In this document: positions 9,899 to 19,754 of the stretch, one piece after another
Layout of the letters: every line of letters starts with the position of its first letter
How positions within the stretch are numbered: the first letter of the stretch is position 1
Source: Vogesella alkaliphila
GTDB taxonomy: Bacteria > Pseudomonadota > Gammaproteobacteria > Burkholderiales > Chromobacteriaceae
Assembly (NCBI RefSeq): GCF_014652475.1
Contig: NZ_BMYW01000001.1
Coordinates: 292,497 to 356,496 of the forward strand
DNA length: 64,000 nt
Reading direction: 5' to 3'
Translations under genes and position numbers: made by a program
Notes under the pieces: generated by a model
What the model was told of the DNA's origin: nothing
Seen by the model: the letters and a program-made list of their open reading frames with translations, nothing else
The model's database searches: none

Positions 9899-11068
9899 AT
9901 GACAGACCCGGTCCTGCCAGGCATCCGTGCCATCGAAAAAGAGATGGTCGAACTGCGCCATCAGATCCACGCCCACCCCGAGCTCGGTTTCGAGGAGTTT
10001 GCCACCAGCGATCTAGTCGCCGAATGTCTGAGTGCCTGGGGTTACCAGGTACACCGCGGCCTGGGTGGCACCGGCGTGGTCGCTACGCTAAAAAACGGTA
10101 ATGGTGACAAACGGCTGGGCTTGCGCGCCGACATGGACGCGCTGCCGATTGACGAGGCCACCGGGCTGCCCTACGCCAGCCGCCATGCCGGCAAGATGCA
10201 CGCCTGCGGCCATGATGGCCATACCGCCACCCTGCTGGCCGCCGCCAAGTATCTTGCGGCCAACCGTGATTTCAACGGCACGCTCAATCTGATTTTCCAG
10301 CCGGCGGAAGAAGGCCTGGCCGGTGCCCAGAAAATGCTGGAAGACGGGCTATTCGACCGCTTCCCGTGCGATGCGGTCTTTGCCCTGCACAATATGCCGG
10401 GCTACCCGACCGGACGCTTCGGCTTTCTGCCCGGCGCCTTCATGGCCTCGTCGGATAGCGCCATCATCAAAATCAAGGGCTGTGGCGGACACGGCGCCAT
10501 GCCGCATGAAGCGGTGGACCCGGTTGTGGTCTGCGCCTCGCTGACCATGGCGCTGCAAAGCGTGGTGGCACGCAATGTGCCGCCGCTGGAAACCGCCATC
10601 GTCACCGTGGGTGCGATCGTCGCCGGGCAGGCACCGAACGTGATTCCGGATAACGCCGAAATGCGGCTGTCGATCCGCTCGCTCAACCCGGCGGTGCGCG
10701 AACTGCTGCAACAGCGCATTACCGCCCTGGCCGAAGCCCAGGCCGCCAGCTTCGGCGCACAGGCAGAGGTCGACTACCAGCGGCGCTATCCGGTGCTGGT
10801 CAACACTGCCGCCGAGACTGAACTGGCCAAAGCCGTGGCACGCGACTGGCTGGGCGAAGACGGCCTGATCGACAACATGACACAGCTCACCGGCAGCGAG
10901 GATTTCGCTTACCTGCTGCAGCAATGTCCCGGCTGCTACCTGATTGTCGGCAATGGCGACGGCAAAGGGGGCTGCATGGTGCATAACCCGGGTTACGACT
11001 TCAACGATGAAATCCTGCCGCTGGGCGCGACCTACTGGGTCAAGCTCACCCAGCAGTTTCTGGCCTGA
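9899..11068 (+). CDS. M20-family metal-dependent amidohydrolase (hippurate-hydrolase-like)
   Basis: This is a 389-residue M20D peptidase-family amidohydrolase. LRADMDALP, HACGHDGHTA and PAEEGLAGA are the dinuclear metal and catalytic-Glu motifs, all intact, and SEDFAYLLQQ near the C terminus completes the set. Family members hydrolyse N-acyl or N-carbamoyl amino acids and hippurate. The start at 9899 has GAGGAGA seven bases upstream. A GTG at 9875 is in frame but lacks such a site. It is followed 109 bp later by an MFS importer, probably for its substrate or product. An exact GCGGCCAACC lies inside the gene at 10256. Confidence 0.88.
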   Translation: MTDPVLPGIRAIEKEMVELRHQIHAHPELGFEEFATSDLVAECLSAWGYQVHRGLGGTGVVATLKNGNGDKRLGLRADMDALPIDEATGLPYASRHAGKMHACGHDGHTATLLAAAKYLAANRDFNGTLNLIFQPAEEGLAGAQKMLEDGLFDRFPCDAVFALHNMPGYPTGRFGFLPGAFMASSDSAIIKIKGCGGHGAMPHEAVDPVVVCASLTMALQSVVARNVPPLETAIVTVGAIVAGQAPNVIPDNAEMRLSIRSLNPAVRELLQQRITALAEAQAASFGAQAEVDYQRRYPVLVNTAAETELAKAVARDWLGEDGLIDNMTQLTGSEDFAYLLQQCPGCYLIVGNGDGKGGCMVHNPGYDFNDEILPLGATYWVKLTQQFLA

Positions 11069-11177
11069 TCAGTTTTACCCCGACCGGATCAGCCAAAGAG
11101 CCGCGACCGGTCAACCATAACAATTACAAAGCACCTGAATGCAGTGACCCCAAGTCAACCAAGAGAAACTTACCATC

Positions 11178-12494
11178 ATGTCTACCAGCCTCACTACGCC
11201 GGCTCAAGCCGTCGGACGCACACTCGACCGCCCGGGCAAAAAGCGCGCCAGCGTGCGCTCCATCGCCGCCATTACCCTGGGTAATGGCCTGGAGTTCTTC
11301 GACTTCACCGTCTACACCTTTTTTGCCACCCTGATCGGCCGGCTGTACTTCCCGGTTGACTCCGCCTTTGGCCAGCTGATGCTGTCTCTGGCGACGTTCG
11401 GCGTCGGCTTCGCTGCACGCCCTTTGGGCGGTATCGTTATCGGCGCCTATGCCGACCGTGCCGGGCGCAAACCGGCGCTCATGCTGACGCTCTGGCTGAT
11501 GGCGCTTGGCTCCGCTATTTTCGTGGTGACCCCGAGCTATGCACAGATCGGGCTGGCGGCACCGGTGCTGATTGTGGTCGGCCGGCTGCTGCAAGGCTTC
11601 GCCATTGGCGGCGAACTTGGCGCCTCGACATCGCTGCTGCTCGAATATGCCGACGACAACTCCCGCGGCTACTACGGCAGCTGGCAGCTATTCAGCCAGT
11701 CGCTGAGCATTCTGCTGGGCTCGGTGTGCGGGCTGGCGCTGACGAACTTCCTGTCAACCGAGGCGCTGGAAAGCTGGGGCTGGCGGATTCCGTTTGTACT
11801 GGGCATGCTGGTGGTACCGGCCGGCCTGTACATCCGGCGGCATCTGCACGAAACCGCCGATACCTCCAATGCATCCGAAGGACTGGGTAGCGTAGCGGAA
11901 GTCTTCGGGCCGTATCGCCGCCAGCTGGTAGCCGGCGTCCTGCTGGTGATTGGCGGCACCGCCGCTAATTACATCATCCTCAACTACCTGACCAACTATG
12001 CCGCCACGGTGCTGGGCATGCCGCTCAAGCTGGCAATGTGGGCCGGGCTGACCGGCGCGGTGGTATCGATGCTGATGGCACCACTGGCAGGCATACTTTC
12101 CGATCGCATCGGGCGCAAACCGTCCATCCTGTGGCCCCGCCTGGCCCTGCTTGCGATCATTTATCCGGCATTCGTGCTGTTGAATGCCCATCCCACACTA
12201 CCAACCCTACTGACAGTCACTGCCGGCCTGGCGCTGATACAAGTGCTACACACTGTGCCTACGGTCGTCATCCTGCCCGAGTTGTTCCCGCGGCGGGTAC
12301 GCGCTACCGGCATGTCACTGGTTTACTGTATCGGGGTGCTGCTGTTCGGCGGCTTCGCACAGTTCATCGCCACCGGACTGATCCGCCTGACTGACAACCC
12401 GAATGCACCGGCGCTGTATGTCATCGGCTGCGGGCTGCTGTCGCTGATTGGCTGGGCGATGGTGCGCGAAACAGCCGGTCGACCGATCGAGTAA
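11178..12494 (+). CDS. MFS transporter, metabolite:H+ symporter (MHS) type
   Basis: The 438-residue protein has twelve predicted transmembrane helices. The MHS-subfamily loop motif GAYADRAGRKPALM lies after helix 2, and the second-half counterpart GILSDRIGRKPSIL is also present. GNGLEFFDFTVYTFFA at the start is typical of this subfamily, which imports citrate, proline/betaine, shikimate or aromatic acids. It sits in the plus-strand unit with the M20 amidohydrolase. Transport of an N-acyl amino acid, or of the released acid, is inferred from that. It is the last host-like gene before the recombinase island. Confidence 0.85.
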   Translation: MSTSLTTPAQAVGRTLDRPGKKRASVRSIAAITLGNGLEFFDFTVYTFFATLIGRLYFPVDSAFGQLMLSLATFGVGFAARPLGGIVIGAYADRAGRKPALMLTLWLMALGSAIFVVTPSYAQIGLAAPVLIVVGRLLQGFAIGGELGASTSLLLEYADDNSRGYYGSWQLFSQSLSILLGSVCGLALTNFLSTEALESWGWRIPFVLGMLVVPAGLYIRRHLHETADTSNASEGLGSVAEVFGPYRRQLVAGVLLVIGGTAANYIILNYLTNYAATVLGMPLKLAMWAGLTGAVVSMLMAPLAGILSDRIGRKPSILWPRLALLAIIYPAFVLLNAHPTLPTLLTVTAGLALIQVLHTVPTVVILPELFPRRVRATGMSLVYCIGVLLFGGFAQFIATGLIRLTDNPNAPALYVIGCGLLSLIGWAMVRETAGRPIE

Positions 12495-12793
12495 GCCGCA
12501 GCCCGCGCTGACTCACAGTTAAAGCGATGTGATGGTAAACCGGCTGTAGCAACAGGCTAAAGAGCGGAGTCTTCTTTAATCGCGCAAATATTTGGTACTC
12601 AGTCTACGCACGAGAAGCAACGCCGGTCTTTTTTCTTTTGAACAGCCGTTTGAAGTCTGAAGCGGACGTAGTCACAATGTCTGTGACCGTCTGCTTTGGC
12701 CGAAAATCGGTCATCAACGATATGTTGGAATCAGCATGCATAGTGCTACTCGAAATGCGGTGGACGTTGGGTTGCTCTTACTCGCAGTTGGCC
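12495..12793. other. Left flank of the recombinase island, no gene seen
   Basis: The stretch is AT-richer than the DNA to its left. It contains CTGCTTTGGCCGA at 12691-12703, identical over 13 bp to repeat copy C, so a repeat fragment may mark the island edge. I see no convincing terminator, gene or long direct repeat. Confidence 0.4.
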
Positions 12794-15700
12794 TCATGCT
12801 TTTACTGTTTGGCTGATGCACGCAACAAGCAGGGCAAAGTACAGCCCATGACTGGACTTTCCTGTGTGTGGGTTGGTCAGCGATATCTGGCCTGCACTCC
12901 GCCGATACTGCGCATGTGCTTGAAGCGGGGGGAACTGGACGTGGGGTACAAGCTTGCCAATCAAATGCTTTAACCCGGTGTGACGTTCTGGCTTGCCATC
13001 AAGCTCTTCCCATCGAATCTTGTTATTCCAAGTGCGATACTGGGTGGCGAAGTAACGCAGTCCCTCTACATACTCATTGGCTTGTTCGGTCATCAGCAAG
13101 CGTTGAATTGACTGGTAGTAGCGTTGCGCTGATTCTCGTTCTTTATGGCTACGTGGTACTACCGGGAGATGTTGTACGGAGGACATAGGCTGTTGGCGAA
13201 CCAGCGTATTGCCACCTTTTTTGCCTTTGCGCTCAAAAAGCTTCTGTAGCTTGGCTAGCTGCGGTGGCAGTCTGTCAGACGACAGATAGAAAATCCGAGC
13301 CAACTGGGGTAAGGCAACGCCTTGGCGCCAGAGGGTCAGGAAACTGCACCATTCGTCAAAACCAAAGTTTGCCAGTGTACGCGGCTCGCTGTGCACATTC
13401 TTCATCTGCAAATTGACCTGGTCAGGTCTGCGCCACTGCTTTTTGCTTGAGTCACGAGATTGATCTTGCAAGCCAAGTAATGCAGGTACCCAGCCCATCA
13501 AATGTCCGTAGCGGCTATTGCGCTGGCGTAGATTCTCATCACTGAGCCCAAGCAGGTCTGCGACATGGCGTGCGGGTTCGATGTGGTCAACGAACTGTCT
13601 GGCAAAGCCGAGACCATTGCGTCGGTGTGCAAAGCTGTGCGCCCACATCTGGTTTTTCAAAAGATGATCCAGGTTATGCACGTAGTGACAGAGTGTTGTG
13701 CCTGGACTGGCATGCCCAATCCACTCCACGATGGCGAACAGACTTTTACGACTGAGTTCGCTCTTGGGTGATACATGCGCAACGAGTCGTGGCAGAGAGC
13801 CGTCAGTGTTGGTGGATGCAGCCCAGTGCGTTGGCAGGGTTAGTGGCGTGTCTTGCCCTGTAAAAAGTTGAACCAGATGCGTGGCAAATGAGTGGCGCAG
13901 ATGGTGATAGCGCATCTCATGATCGCCGGTAACCTGGCGCATGAGATGGTGCAGGGAAGGCTGAACCCGTTCTAAATCGACAGGGCGGGTATTGGTTGCC
14001 ATGTCAGCAAACAGGTAGCAACCACGTTGACTACCCGCACGACAGCGCTGCTGCTGATGGTAGCCCAGTAGCTCTGCCAACTCGTGATTGGCCAATAGCA
14101 GGCTCAGCGGCAATTGTCGCTTGGCGTTGTCCGTTTTTAGGCGGCTGAACGGGTTGCGTCTTACCAGCAGTGTTGCATTCAGTCGTCCGAGTTCGTTGGC
14201 TCCTAGATTCATCACCGCTAGTGCTCCACGGTAATGGATGTCTTCCAGCCTTAGTCCCCTGGCTTCGCTGATACGCAGACCGCAGCGAAAGCCCAGGATC
14301 AGCAAGATCAGCTGCATGTGGCAGTACGGATCATCTTTGGCTCCCAACAGCGCCGAGTAGAGACTTTGATACTCTTCTTCCATCAGGATATGGGCATCTG
14401 CTTGCGGCCTACCATTTTGCCCGTCAAGCGAGAAATACAAGCTGGGCCAACCGGCTAGTTGCATCATGTGCAGGTGATAACGGCGTAATTGTTCCGCCTT
14501 CTGCGAGCGTGTTTGCGCGTTGGTTACCTGCTCCAGGATCGTCTCGTAAACAGTCTCGAAGTCGGCGCCCTCCATGTCGCTGAGCATTGCCTCGTCCAGC
14601 TCCGAGAGCAGGTTGCGACCAAGGCTTGTCAGCTCTTGATATGCCGTACTGCGTTTGATTTTCTTTTGGCTGTAGCGGGACAGAATCCAGTCCAGCAGCC
14701 CACCGATGACGACGCTGATTTCGAGCGCTTTATCTCTGAGTGATCGGAGTCGGTCATGAACGGTTTTCCAGGTCGGATCGGGCTGCTTGCTGGATTGATG
14801 CAGGGTCTTCTTGATGTCTTTGTAGAGTTGTTGAATCTTGTCATCCGTCGAATTGTGCGTCACCTTTCCCGGGCATTGAATGACAGACGGAATAAACGTG
14901 GACTCGCCAGATACGGCCAATGGTGGCGACTTTTTTTCGAGAACGCGCTGCCAGCATGAAGTCGTCCAGGCGGTTGCCCCACTCTGACCGAGGCTATGGT
15001 CGACCAGGAAAGGGGGCAGGATCAGCTGCCAGTACGTAGTAGCATCGCATAGCCATTGCTGAACGCTTTGGTGCAACTTATGTCGGGGCAAGCGATGAGC
15101 GCCAGTTTGATCCTGCTGGCTATCGCTGAGGTAGTCCAAAAAATCATGCAGGCAACCGTATACCCATCGGCGAGTACTGTCTCTGTCGTGGCAGCGCTCA
15201 ACTGGTAGCGGTGGTAGCTGCTTGAACAGGATGAGACTGACCGGGTCGGGAAACCAGTGCCGTGGTGCACGCTTAACTTGAACGTACTGAGGCAATTCTT
15301 CTGTAAAAAGCTCAATCCAGACCTGGTCTTGCCAGCGCTTCTCTTTGCCTTCGCAGAATGGCAGCTGTAGCAAGGCCGCACTGTCCAGCAGGCCGCCAAG
15401 TGCGACGCTGCTGAAGAAGAAACGTCCCCAGTACAGTTTGATAGCCACTTGCTCGCGCGCAGATCCACGCCACGTTGGCTGCAGTGTCGCCAAGAACAAC
15501 TCAAGCTGCTTGCGGAAGACAGGCAGGGAAGAGATCGCCTTGGGGGAAAGCGGGTTGCTAATGCCAGGCAAGGTAATGATTAGAGGTGGAAGCTCCACAT
15601 TCCAGTTCAGCGCTTGCTGCCCGTTAAGTAAGCCTCGACGCAGAAAAGACCGTAGCTTTTTGATGTGTGTAGTCTGCTCCTTATCATTCAATTGCCATTG

Positions 15701-15913
15701 TTCAAGATCAGCCAGCAAATTCTGGGGAAATGATAAGTCTCGTAAACCTGCACTTGAGCCGGGGCGAAGTTGATCCAGATGCCCCAGCAAAGCGATCTCT
15801 GCGCGCATGAGTTGTTTGCGACGATTTAGCCCTCGTTTTGTATGCCCATGGATATCGGTGCTCGCTTCGGCAGCGCTCAACGGCCAACCTGCCCAAATAT
15901 CGTTGTCGTTCAT
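12794..15913 (-). CDS. Large tyrosine-recombinase (site-specific integrase), 1039 aa
   Basis: The last gene of a three-gene operon. The middle of the protein carries a complete tyrosine-recombinase core: Arg in CGLRISEARGLRLEDI (about 546), HxxR in YHHLRHSFATHL (about 671), and GH plus the nucleophile Tyr in WIGHASPGTTLCHYVH (about 735-750). About 500 residues precede the core and about 280 follow it, far more than the 300-400 residues of ordinary phage integrases. The start at 15913 (MNDNDIW) has AAGGA upstream and lies 22 bp after the preceding gene. Base composition is lower in GC than the surrounding metabolic genes. It most likely acts with the two upstream proteins to move the island. 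DNA target and partners are unknown. Confidence 0.75.
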   Translation of the reverse strand: MNDNDIWAGWPLSAAEASTDIHGHTKRGLNRRKQLMRAEIALLGHLDQLRPGSSAGLRDLSFPQNLLADLEQWQLNDKEQTTHIKKLRSFLRRGLLNGQQALNWNVELPPLIITLPGISNPLSPKAISSLPVFRKQLELFLATLQPTWRGSAREQVAIKLYWGRFFFSSVALGGLLDSAALLQLPFCEGKEKRWQDQVWIELFTEELPQYVQVKRAPRHWFPDPVSLILFKQLPPLPVERCHDRDSTRRWVYGCLHDFLDYLSDSQQDQTGAHRLPRHKLHQSVQQWLCDATTYWQLILPPFLVDHSLGQSGATAWTTSCWQRVLEKKSPPLAVSGESTFIPSVIQCPGKVTHNSTDDKIQQLYKDIKKTLHQSSKQPDPTWKTVHDRLRSLRDKALEISVVIGGLLDWILSRYSQKKIKRSTAYQELTSLGRNLLSELDEAMLSDMEGADFETVYETILEQVTNAQTRSQKAEQLRRYHLHMMQLAGWPSLYFSLDGQNGRPQADAHILMEEEYQSLYSALLGAKDDPYCHMQLILLILGFRCGLRISEARGLRLEDIHYRGALAVMNLGANELGRLNATLLVRRNPFSRLKTDNAKRQLPLSLLLANHELAELLGYHQQQRCRAGSQRGCYLFADMATNTRPVDLERVQPSLHHLMRQVTGDHEMRYHHLRHSFATHLVQLFTGQDTPLTLPTHWAASTNTDGSLPRLVAHVSPKSELSRKSLFAIVEWIGHASPGTTLCHYVHNLDHLLKNQMWAHSFAHRRNGLGFARQFVDHIEPARHVADLLGLSDENLRQRNSRYGHLMGWVPALLGLQDQSRDSSKKQWRRPDQVNLQMKNVHSEPRTLANFGFDEWCSFLTLWRQGVALPQLARIFYLSSDRLPPQLAKLQKLFERKGKKGGNTLVRQQPMSSVQHLPVVPRSHKERESAQRYYQSIQRLLMTEQANEYVEGLRYFATQYRTWNNKIRWEELDGKPERHTGLKHLIGKLVPHVQFPPLQAHAQYRRSAGQISLTNPHTGKSSHGLYFALLVACISQTVKA

Positions 15914-15935
15914 TAGGATGATTTCCTTGGGTGGA

Positions 15936-18506
15936 TTAGCAGCCACGCAGGCCAATCTGAACCGACCACCCACAAGCTTTGCTGATTTTTTCCAAGTAAG
16001 GCTGTAGCGTCAGGCCAATCTGAAGTGGGCTGACCATCGAGTACTGTTGGTAAGGCTCTTCTCCCCGCTCCCAGTGTCCCATGAAGTAATCGATATGCTC
16101 CCCAGGTGCGCCCAGTGCACTGAGTTTGCTTCGCAAATAGTGCCGGTCTATGTTGCCGGGCAGTTCGGTCGGGTTGAACTCTGCAAGCGTGCTGGGGGAA
16201 ACATTGCGCACGCGTAGCTGCGGGCTCAGAAAAAACAGAAAAGGCATAGCTTGGTCTGTACCATCCCAACGGGTATCCGCGTTGCGATAGCGCTGACAAA
16301 GCCCTCGGATCTCGCTTTGCAGACTGGGCTTGCTGGTCAGCTTGGTTGCGAGACTGAGCAGATGTTCGACGTATGCATGCATCTGCTCTACGAAGTTGAG
16401 CGGCAGGCAGACCACTCTCGAGTGTCGATAATGGTCATCGTCTTTATCACTGATGACCAGCAAGCCGGTCTGCTGATCGAGCTCGCGTGGGTCGTGAAGT
16501 GGGTCACGTACCGCTCGGTAGCCGGAACAGAAACCCAGCCAGTGCGCGATGTACGCAGCCAAAGCATTGTGGATACCAATCCAGGTGGTAAGCGATGGCG
16601 ATTGACGTTGTTGTGACCGGATGATTAGCTTGAGATGACTGCACAGTTCGCGGACAAATGTGTCTGACACCGCCAACGAGCTGCCGACAGCGGGTGCCAG
16701 AGGGTGGGGGAGGGACTCAATAGAGGGCAGGTGTGGGGCGGTACCGTCACGAACGGTCGAGATGATCCAAGCGTGCGCGCGCTGGAAAATCGCGGCCAGG
16801 TAGGCTACATCGGTACACTGGTAATGTGCAGCAACGACGGCATGCCCTGTTTCTTGCTTAGTGAGCAGGTAAACAAAAACCTGGTCACCCGTGCTTTGAA
16901 AAATAGCCTGGCGCATGATGTGAGACAGGCGAGCGTCCGTCCAGCGCGTTGCGTGCTGACCATTGATATGCGCGAGATAAGCTTTGATGCCGGCTGCAAA
17001 ATCGGTAGTGCAGTGCTCAAAAGGACGGCGATGCGTCTTGCGTTTTTTTGTCAGCTTCCAGTTGTGAAAGTAGTTTTGCAGGATTGAAGTGGCTGCTTTG
17101 GGCAGACTTACCAGAATGCTACTTTCTGTTGACGTTGGCCGCCCGGACAGTTCCGGGCTCTGTATCAGTGCCTGGTCAATCGGATTAATACCCCGTTTTC
17201 GTGAAGGTGAGCTGATGGGGATTAGCAGCGTGGCTGTATCTTCAATGAAGATCAGCGAGTTTTGATCCCTAAAGGCATAGTCTTCGGGGTTTGAAACGAT
17301 ACGTAGAGATAGTAGGTCATCAAGTGCACGGCCGGTCCAGAGTCGCAGAAGAAGGATGGCTCGCAGAGCTGGCATTTCATCTTGCGGAACCGTTTTGAGG
17401 TCAGGCTGTGGCTCGTTGCTCAACTGGCGTACCAGCCGCTCAATCTCATAAGCGGTAGGGGTGCCCCAGCTATCTGGTAGTGCTTGTGCGGCCTGGATGA
17501 TGCCGTGCAGCAGCCCACGGCTTCGTAGTCGACTGAGGCGGGCTTCATTCTGTGCCAAACGTGGCGCGCCTGGGTCATTTAAAGCGACTGCTGATTGCGT
17601 TGTGCACTCTTCCGGTGAGAGCCCGAGCCTCATCAGTTCTCGGCAGCTGGCTTCGTCCGGGCGGCTGATAAAGGTCGTGATGACACGAACCGGGTTGGCC
17701 GACTGGTCTGTGGTGCCTGTTTCGCTCGCCCAGTCGGGGTCTTCCTGCGCCGGTATTTTGCGGATTTCACCGATCTTATCCAGCTCCAGTTCATAACGTT
17801 TTCGTTGGCTTTCTCGCTTTTCGCTATACGCGCGAAAAAGACCGCGGATTTGGTCGCCCCATTCTTGGCTAGCTTTATCAGCGTTAGCATTTGTCAGCGC
17901 TTCAAGTGCTGCTTGGCATGCCTTTAGCGTTGTCTCGGCCCGTAGATCGGGGATTGGAAATACTGGCCGCTTGTTGGGGGTTGCAAGATCCCGGATCTTG
18001 CGCATGCCTGTATCAATGCAACCTGTAGGCTGCTTCACTTCACCAGATGCAATCTGCTGGCGATAGCCAGCGGCAGCGCCCAACGCAATGAAATGCAGAT
18101 AGCGAATCACAGTGATCTCGTTTTCCGGGTAGCCCGGTTCGCTTGCAACGAGAGACGCATATTCTGGGTAGTCACCGATAAGACCATCGGGTCGAACTTT
18201 CTTCCGTGCATTCAGGTGCTGCAGCTCTGAAGACAATTTGGTAGGTAAGGATGCTTGAAGTATCTCCAGGATAGATTTCCAAGAGGCGATTTGTGCTTCA
18301 TCCAGAGCGAACTCAGGGAGGAGGGGGGAATGCTGACCAACTTCGAACAGTTCCACCAAGTTATCGATGACAGAGCGCAGCTGCTGCAGATTGGGTGGTG
18401 CATTGATCCAGTCCAGTAATGGCCGGAGTGCATCGGGTTCGATAACCACGAGTTGGCACAATGCGCCAAGGCTGTCGTCTTCGAAACGGGAGTCAGTTTT
18501 CGCCAT
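15936..18506 (-). CDS. Second large recombinase-like protein, 856 aa, with two sets of tyrosine-recombinase motifs
   Basis: The C-terminal third contains CSGYRAVRD (about 662), HxxR in RHYLRSKL (about 787) and GH...Y in MGHWERGEEPYQQYS (about 812), the signature of a catalytic tyrosine recombinase. Near the middle there is a second, weaker set: TGRALDDLLSL (about 395), HIMR (about 529) and GHAVVAAHYQ (about 556). The protein may therefore hold a degenerate and an active recombinase domain in tandem. I chose the ATG at 18506 because GAGGAG lies ten bases upstream. An ATG at 18524 is in frame. It overlaps the 197-residue gene by 14 nt and is followed closely by the 1039-residue recombinase, so the three are one transcription unit. 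Confidence 0.7.
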   Translation of the reverse strand: MAKTDSRFEDDSLGALCQLVVIEPDALRPLLDWINAPPNLQQLRSVIDNLVELFEVGQHSPLLPEFALDEAQIASWKSILEILQASLPTKLSSELQHLNARKKVRPDGLIGDYPEYASLVASEPGYPENEITVIRYLHFIALGAAAGYRQQIASGEVKQPTGCIDTGMRKIRDLATPNKRPVFPIPDLRAETTLKACQAALEALTNANADKASQEWGDQIRGLFRAYSEKRESQRKRYELELDKIGEIRKIPAQEDPDWASETGTTDQSANPVRVITTFISRPDEASCRELMRLGLSPEECTTQSAVALNDPGAPRLAQNEARLSRLRSRGLLHGIIQAAQALPDSWGTPTAYEIERLVRQLSNEPQPDLKTVPQDEMPALRAILLLRLWTGRALDDLLSLRIVSNPEDYAFRDQNSLIFIEDTATLLIPISSPSRKRGINPIDQALIQSPELSGRPTSTESSILVSLPKAATSILQNYFHNWKLTKKRKTHRRPFEHCTTDFAAGIKAYLAHINGQHATRWTDARLSHIMRQAIFQSTGDQVFVYLLTKQETGHAVVAAHYQCTDVAYLAAIFQRAHAWIISTVRDGTAPHLPSIESLPHPLAPAVGSSLAVSDTFVRELCSHLKLIIRSQQRQSPSLTTWIGIHNALAAYIAHWLGFCSGYRAVRDPLHDPRELDQQTGLLVISDKDDDHYRHSRVVCLPLNFVEQMHAYVEHLLSLATKLTSKPSLQSEIRGLCQRYRNADTRWDGTDQAMPFLFFLSPQLRVRNVSPSTLAEFNPTELPGNIDRHYLRSKLSALGAPGEHIDYFMGHWERGEEPYQQYSMVSPLQIGLTLQPYLEKISKACGWSVQIGLRGC

Positions 18507-19086
18507 GGTGTACCGACTCCTCATTATTCACGTCCGCTACCGCAGAGGAGAGTGTCTGTCTCAACCGGGCTATTTTGCTGGCGGTGACAGGTTGTTTTTT
18601 ACCGACATACTCGCTTATTTTTAGCAAGTGCCGGAGTTCTGTTTGTCGTGGCAACTGCTTTCGGTAAATATCAGGAAGGTGTTTTCGTATGTATTTACAG
18701 AAGTTATAGACTTGCACATTACTGCTTTTGTTACCATGGCTCCATTTTAATAGTGATAACAAGATATCGCTGATCGATATTTCCAGTGCTTCTGCCTCGC
18801 TAATTCCGTAGTATTCAGTGGCAGTAATTTCCTTTAGGCAAGCAGATTTCGCAATATTAAAGGATCGAAAGCCCGCAAGCAGCTCCGGCTTTCCTTGCGA
18901 GGTAGGGTGCCAAATTTTTATATCTGAGAAATATGGCTGGGAAAGTAATGTAGGGTCAATCCAGTCCGTGATTGGTGTCGAAAAGCTAATATTCTCAAAA
19001 GAGCTCCAGACTATATTGATTAGTGGATGTTTCGGAGTGCGAATTGCTTCAAGTAAATATATTTGTTGCTGAGTATTTGATGGCAT
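18493..19086 (-). CDS. Small first protein of the recombinase trio, 197 aa, unknown function
   Basis: I do not recognise the family. The 197-residue product is soluble, with no signal peptide or membrane segment, and rich in Ser, Ile and Lys. Its C-terminal half (LLKISEYVGKKQPVTASKIARLRQTL) could be a helical DNA-binding or core-binding region. Its position as first gene, overlapping the recombinase by 14 nt, matches accessory proteins in three-gene recombinase systems such as Tn554 or RIT and Gamma-Mobile-Trio elements. Homology to any of those is not shown. GC content is clearly lower than in flanking host genes. Confidence 0.6.
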   Translation of the reverse strand: MPSNTQQQIYLLEAIRTPKHPLINIVWSSFENISFSTPITDWIDPTLLSQPYFSDIKIWHPTSQGKPELLAGFRSFNIAKSACLKEITATEYYGISEAEALEISISDILLSLLKWSHGNKSSNVQVYNFCKYIRKHLPDIYRKQLPRQTELRHLLKISEYVGKKQPVTASKIARLRQTLSSAVADVNNEESVHHGEN

Positions 19087-19754
19087 GGAATTTTTCTCTT
19101 GCTAAATTTGGTTTGATCATGGTTTTTCCGTGAGAAATTAATCAGGGGCGCTGATTAAGAAAGTGTAAACCACATCACAATGCTAAATGCGATGGGGTTA
19201 ATGACAGCTTTGATGAATAGACGTGATTAAATTGACGAGGATAGCGTCAAGGTGTGTTCACGCGGCATGAAAGCGTATGGGCTTGATTAAGCAGAAGTCA
19301 GAGAGCATACAAAGAGTACGCGATGGGTGGATGAACTGCGTTGAAGTGTCTCGCTGACGGGGCAGGAGATGAGCTGCATGCTGTTAAGGGGGCAGATCTC
19401 TCTGCGGCATGCGGCTCAGTTTAGTTAAAGCGGTCGAAAGGCTGCAGTCCGGCAGCTCGGTGTAAAAATCGTATGGGATTGTTGATCAGTTGGCAATGTC
19501 CCTAGCGTTTGTTCCGTTCATGAAGCCACGGCTTAGTCTTCGGGTGTTGTATTTATACGCAATCAGACCTTCTCATGCTGAGCCAGATCTCCAAGGTTGT
19601 GTCCTGTTGTGCAGGTGGGTGATGGCTCATGAAGTGCCCGCGACGTCCCGTCGGATCACATGACTTTGCTGGGCTGAAATGTCTGATGTGTTTGTTATTG
19701 GCAAACTATCCGCCATACAGATGGCATCAGCCTGTGTTTTCCTGGCTGCAACGC
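19087..19754. other. Gene-free right flank of the recombinase island
   Basis: About 670 bp of low-GC sequence without a gene I can support. It should contain the promoter for the minus-strand trio. A short dyad AATCAGGGGCGCTGATT lies near 19140. Small open frames are present but none has a ribosome-binding site or recognisable product. The stretch ends where universal-stress-protein sequence begins. Confidence 0.5.

Noticed and set aside
12638..12973. 111-codon plus-strand open frame over the end of the 1039-residue recombinase
   Set aside because: It has no ribosome-binding site or recognisable product and is antisense to the end of a supported gene.
17086..17098. Repeat-family fragment GTGGCTGCTTTGG inside the 856-residue gene
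   Set aside because: It lies within an open coding frame and lacks the other phrases of the repeat, so chance identity is likelier.
12794..19086. Calling the recombinase trio GmtX/GmtY/GmtZ (Gamma-Mobile-Trio)
   Set aside because: The three-gene layout is similar but protein sizes do not match what I recall for GMT proteins, and no cargo is seen. The comparison needs a profile search.
12517..19442. Direct repeat AGTTAAAGCG at 12517 and 19433 as island ends
   Set aside because: A 10-bp match between two flanks of several hundred bases is expected by chance about one time in five, and no dyad or target duplication surrounds it.
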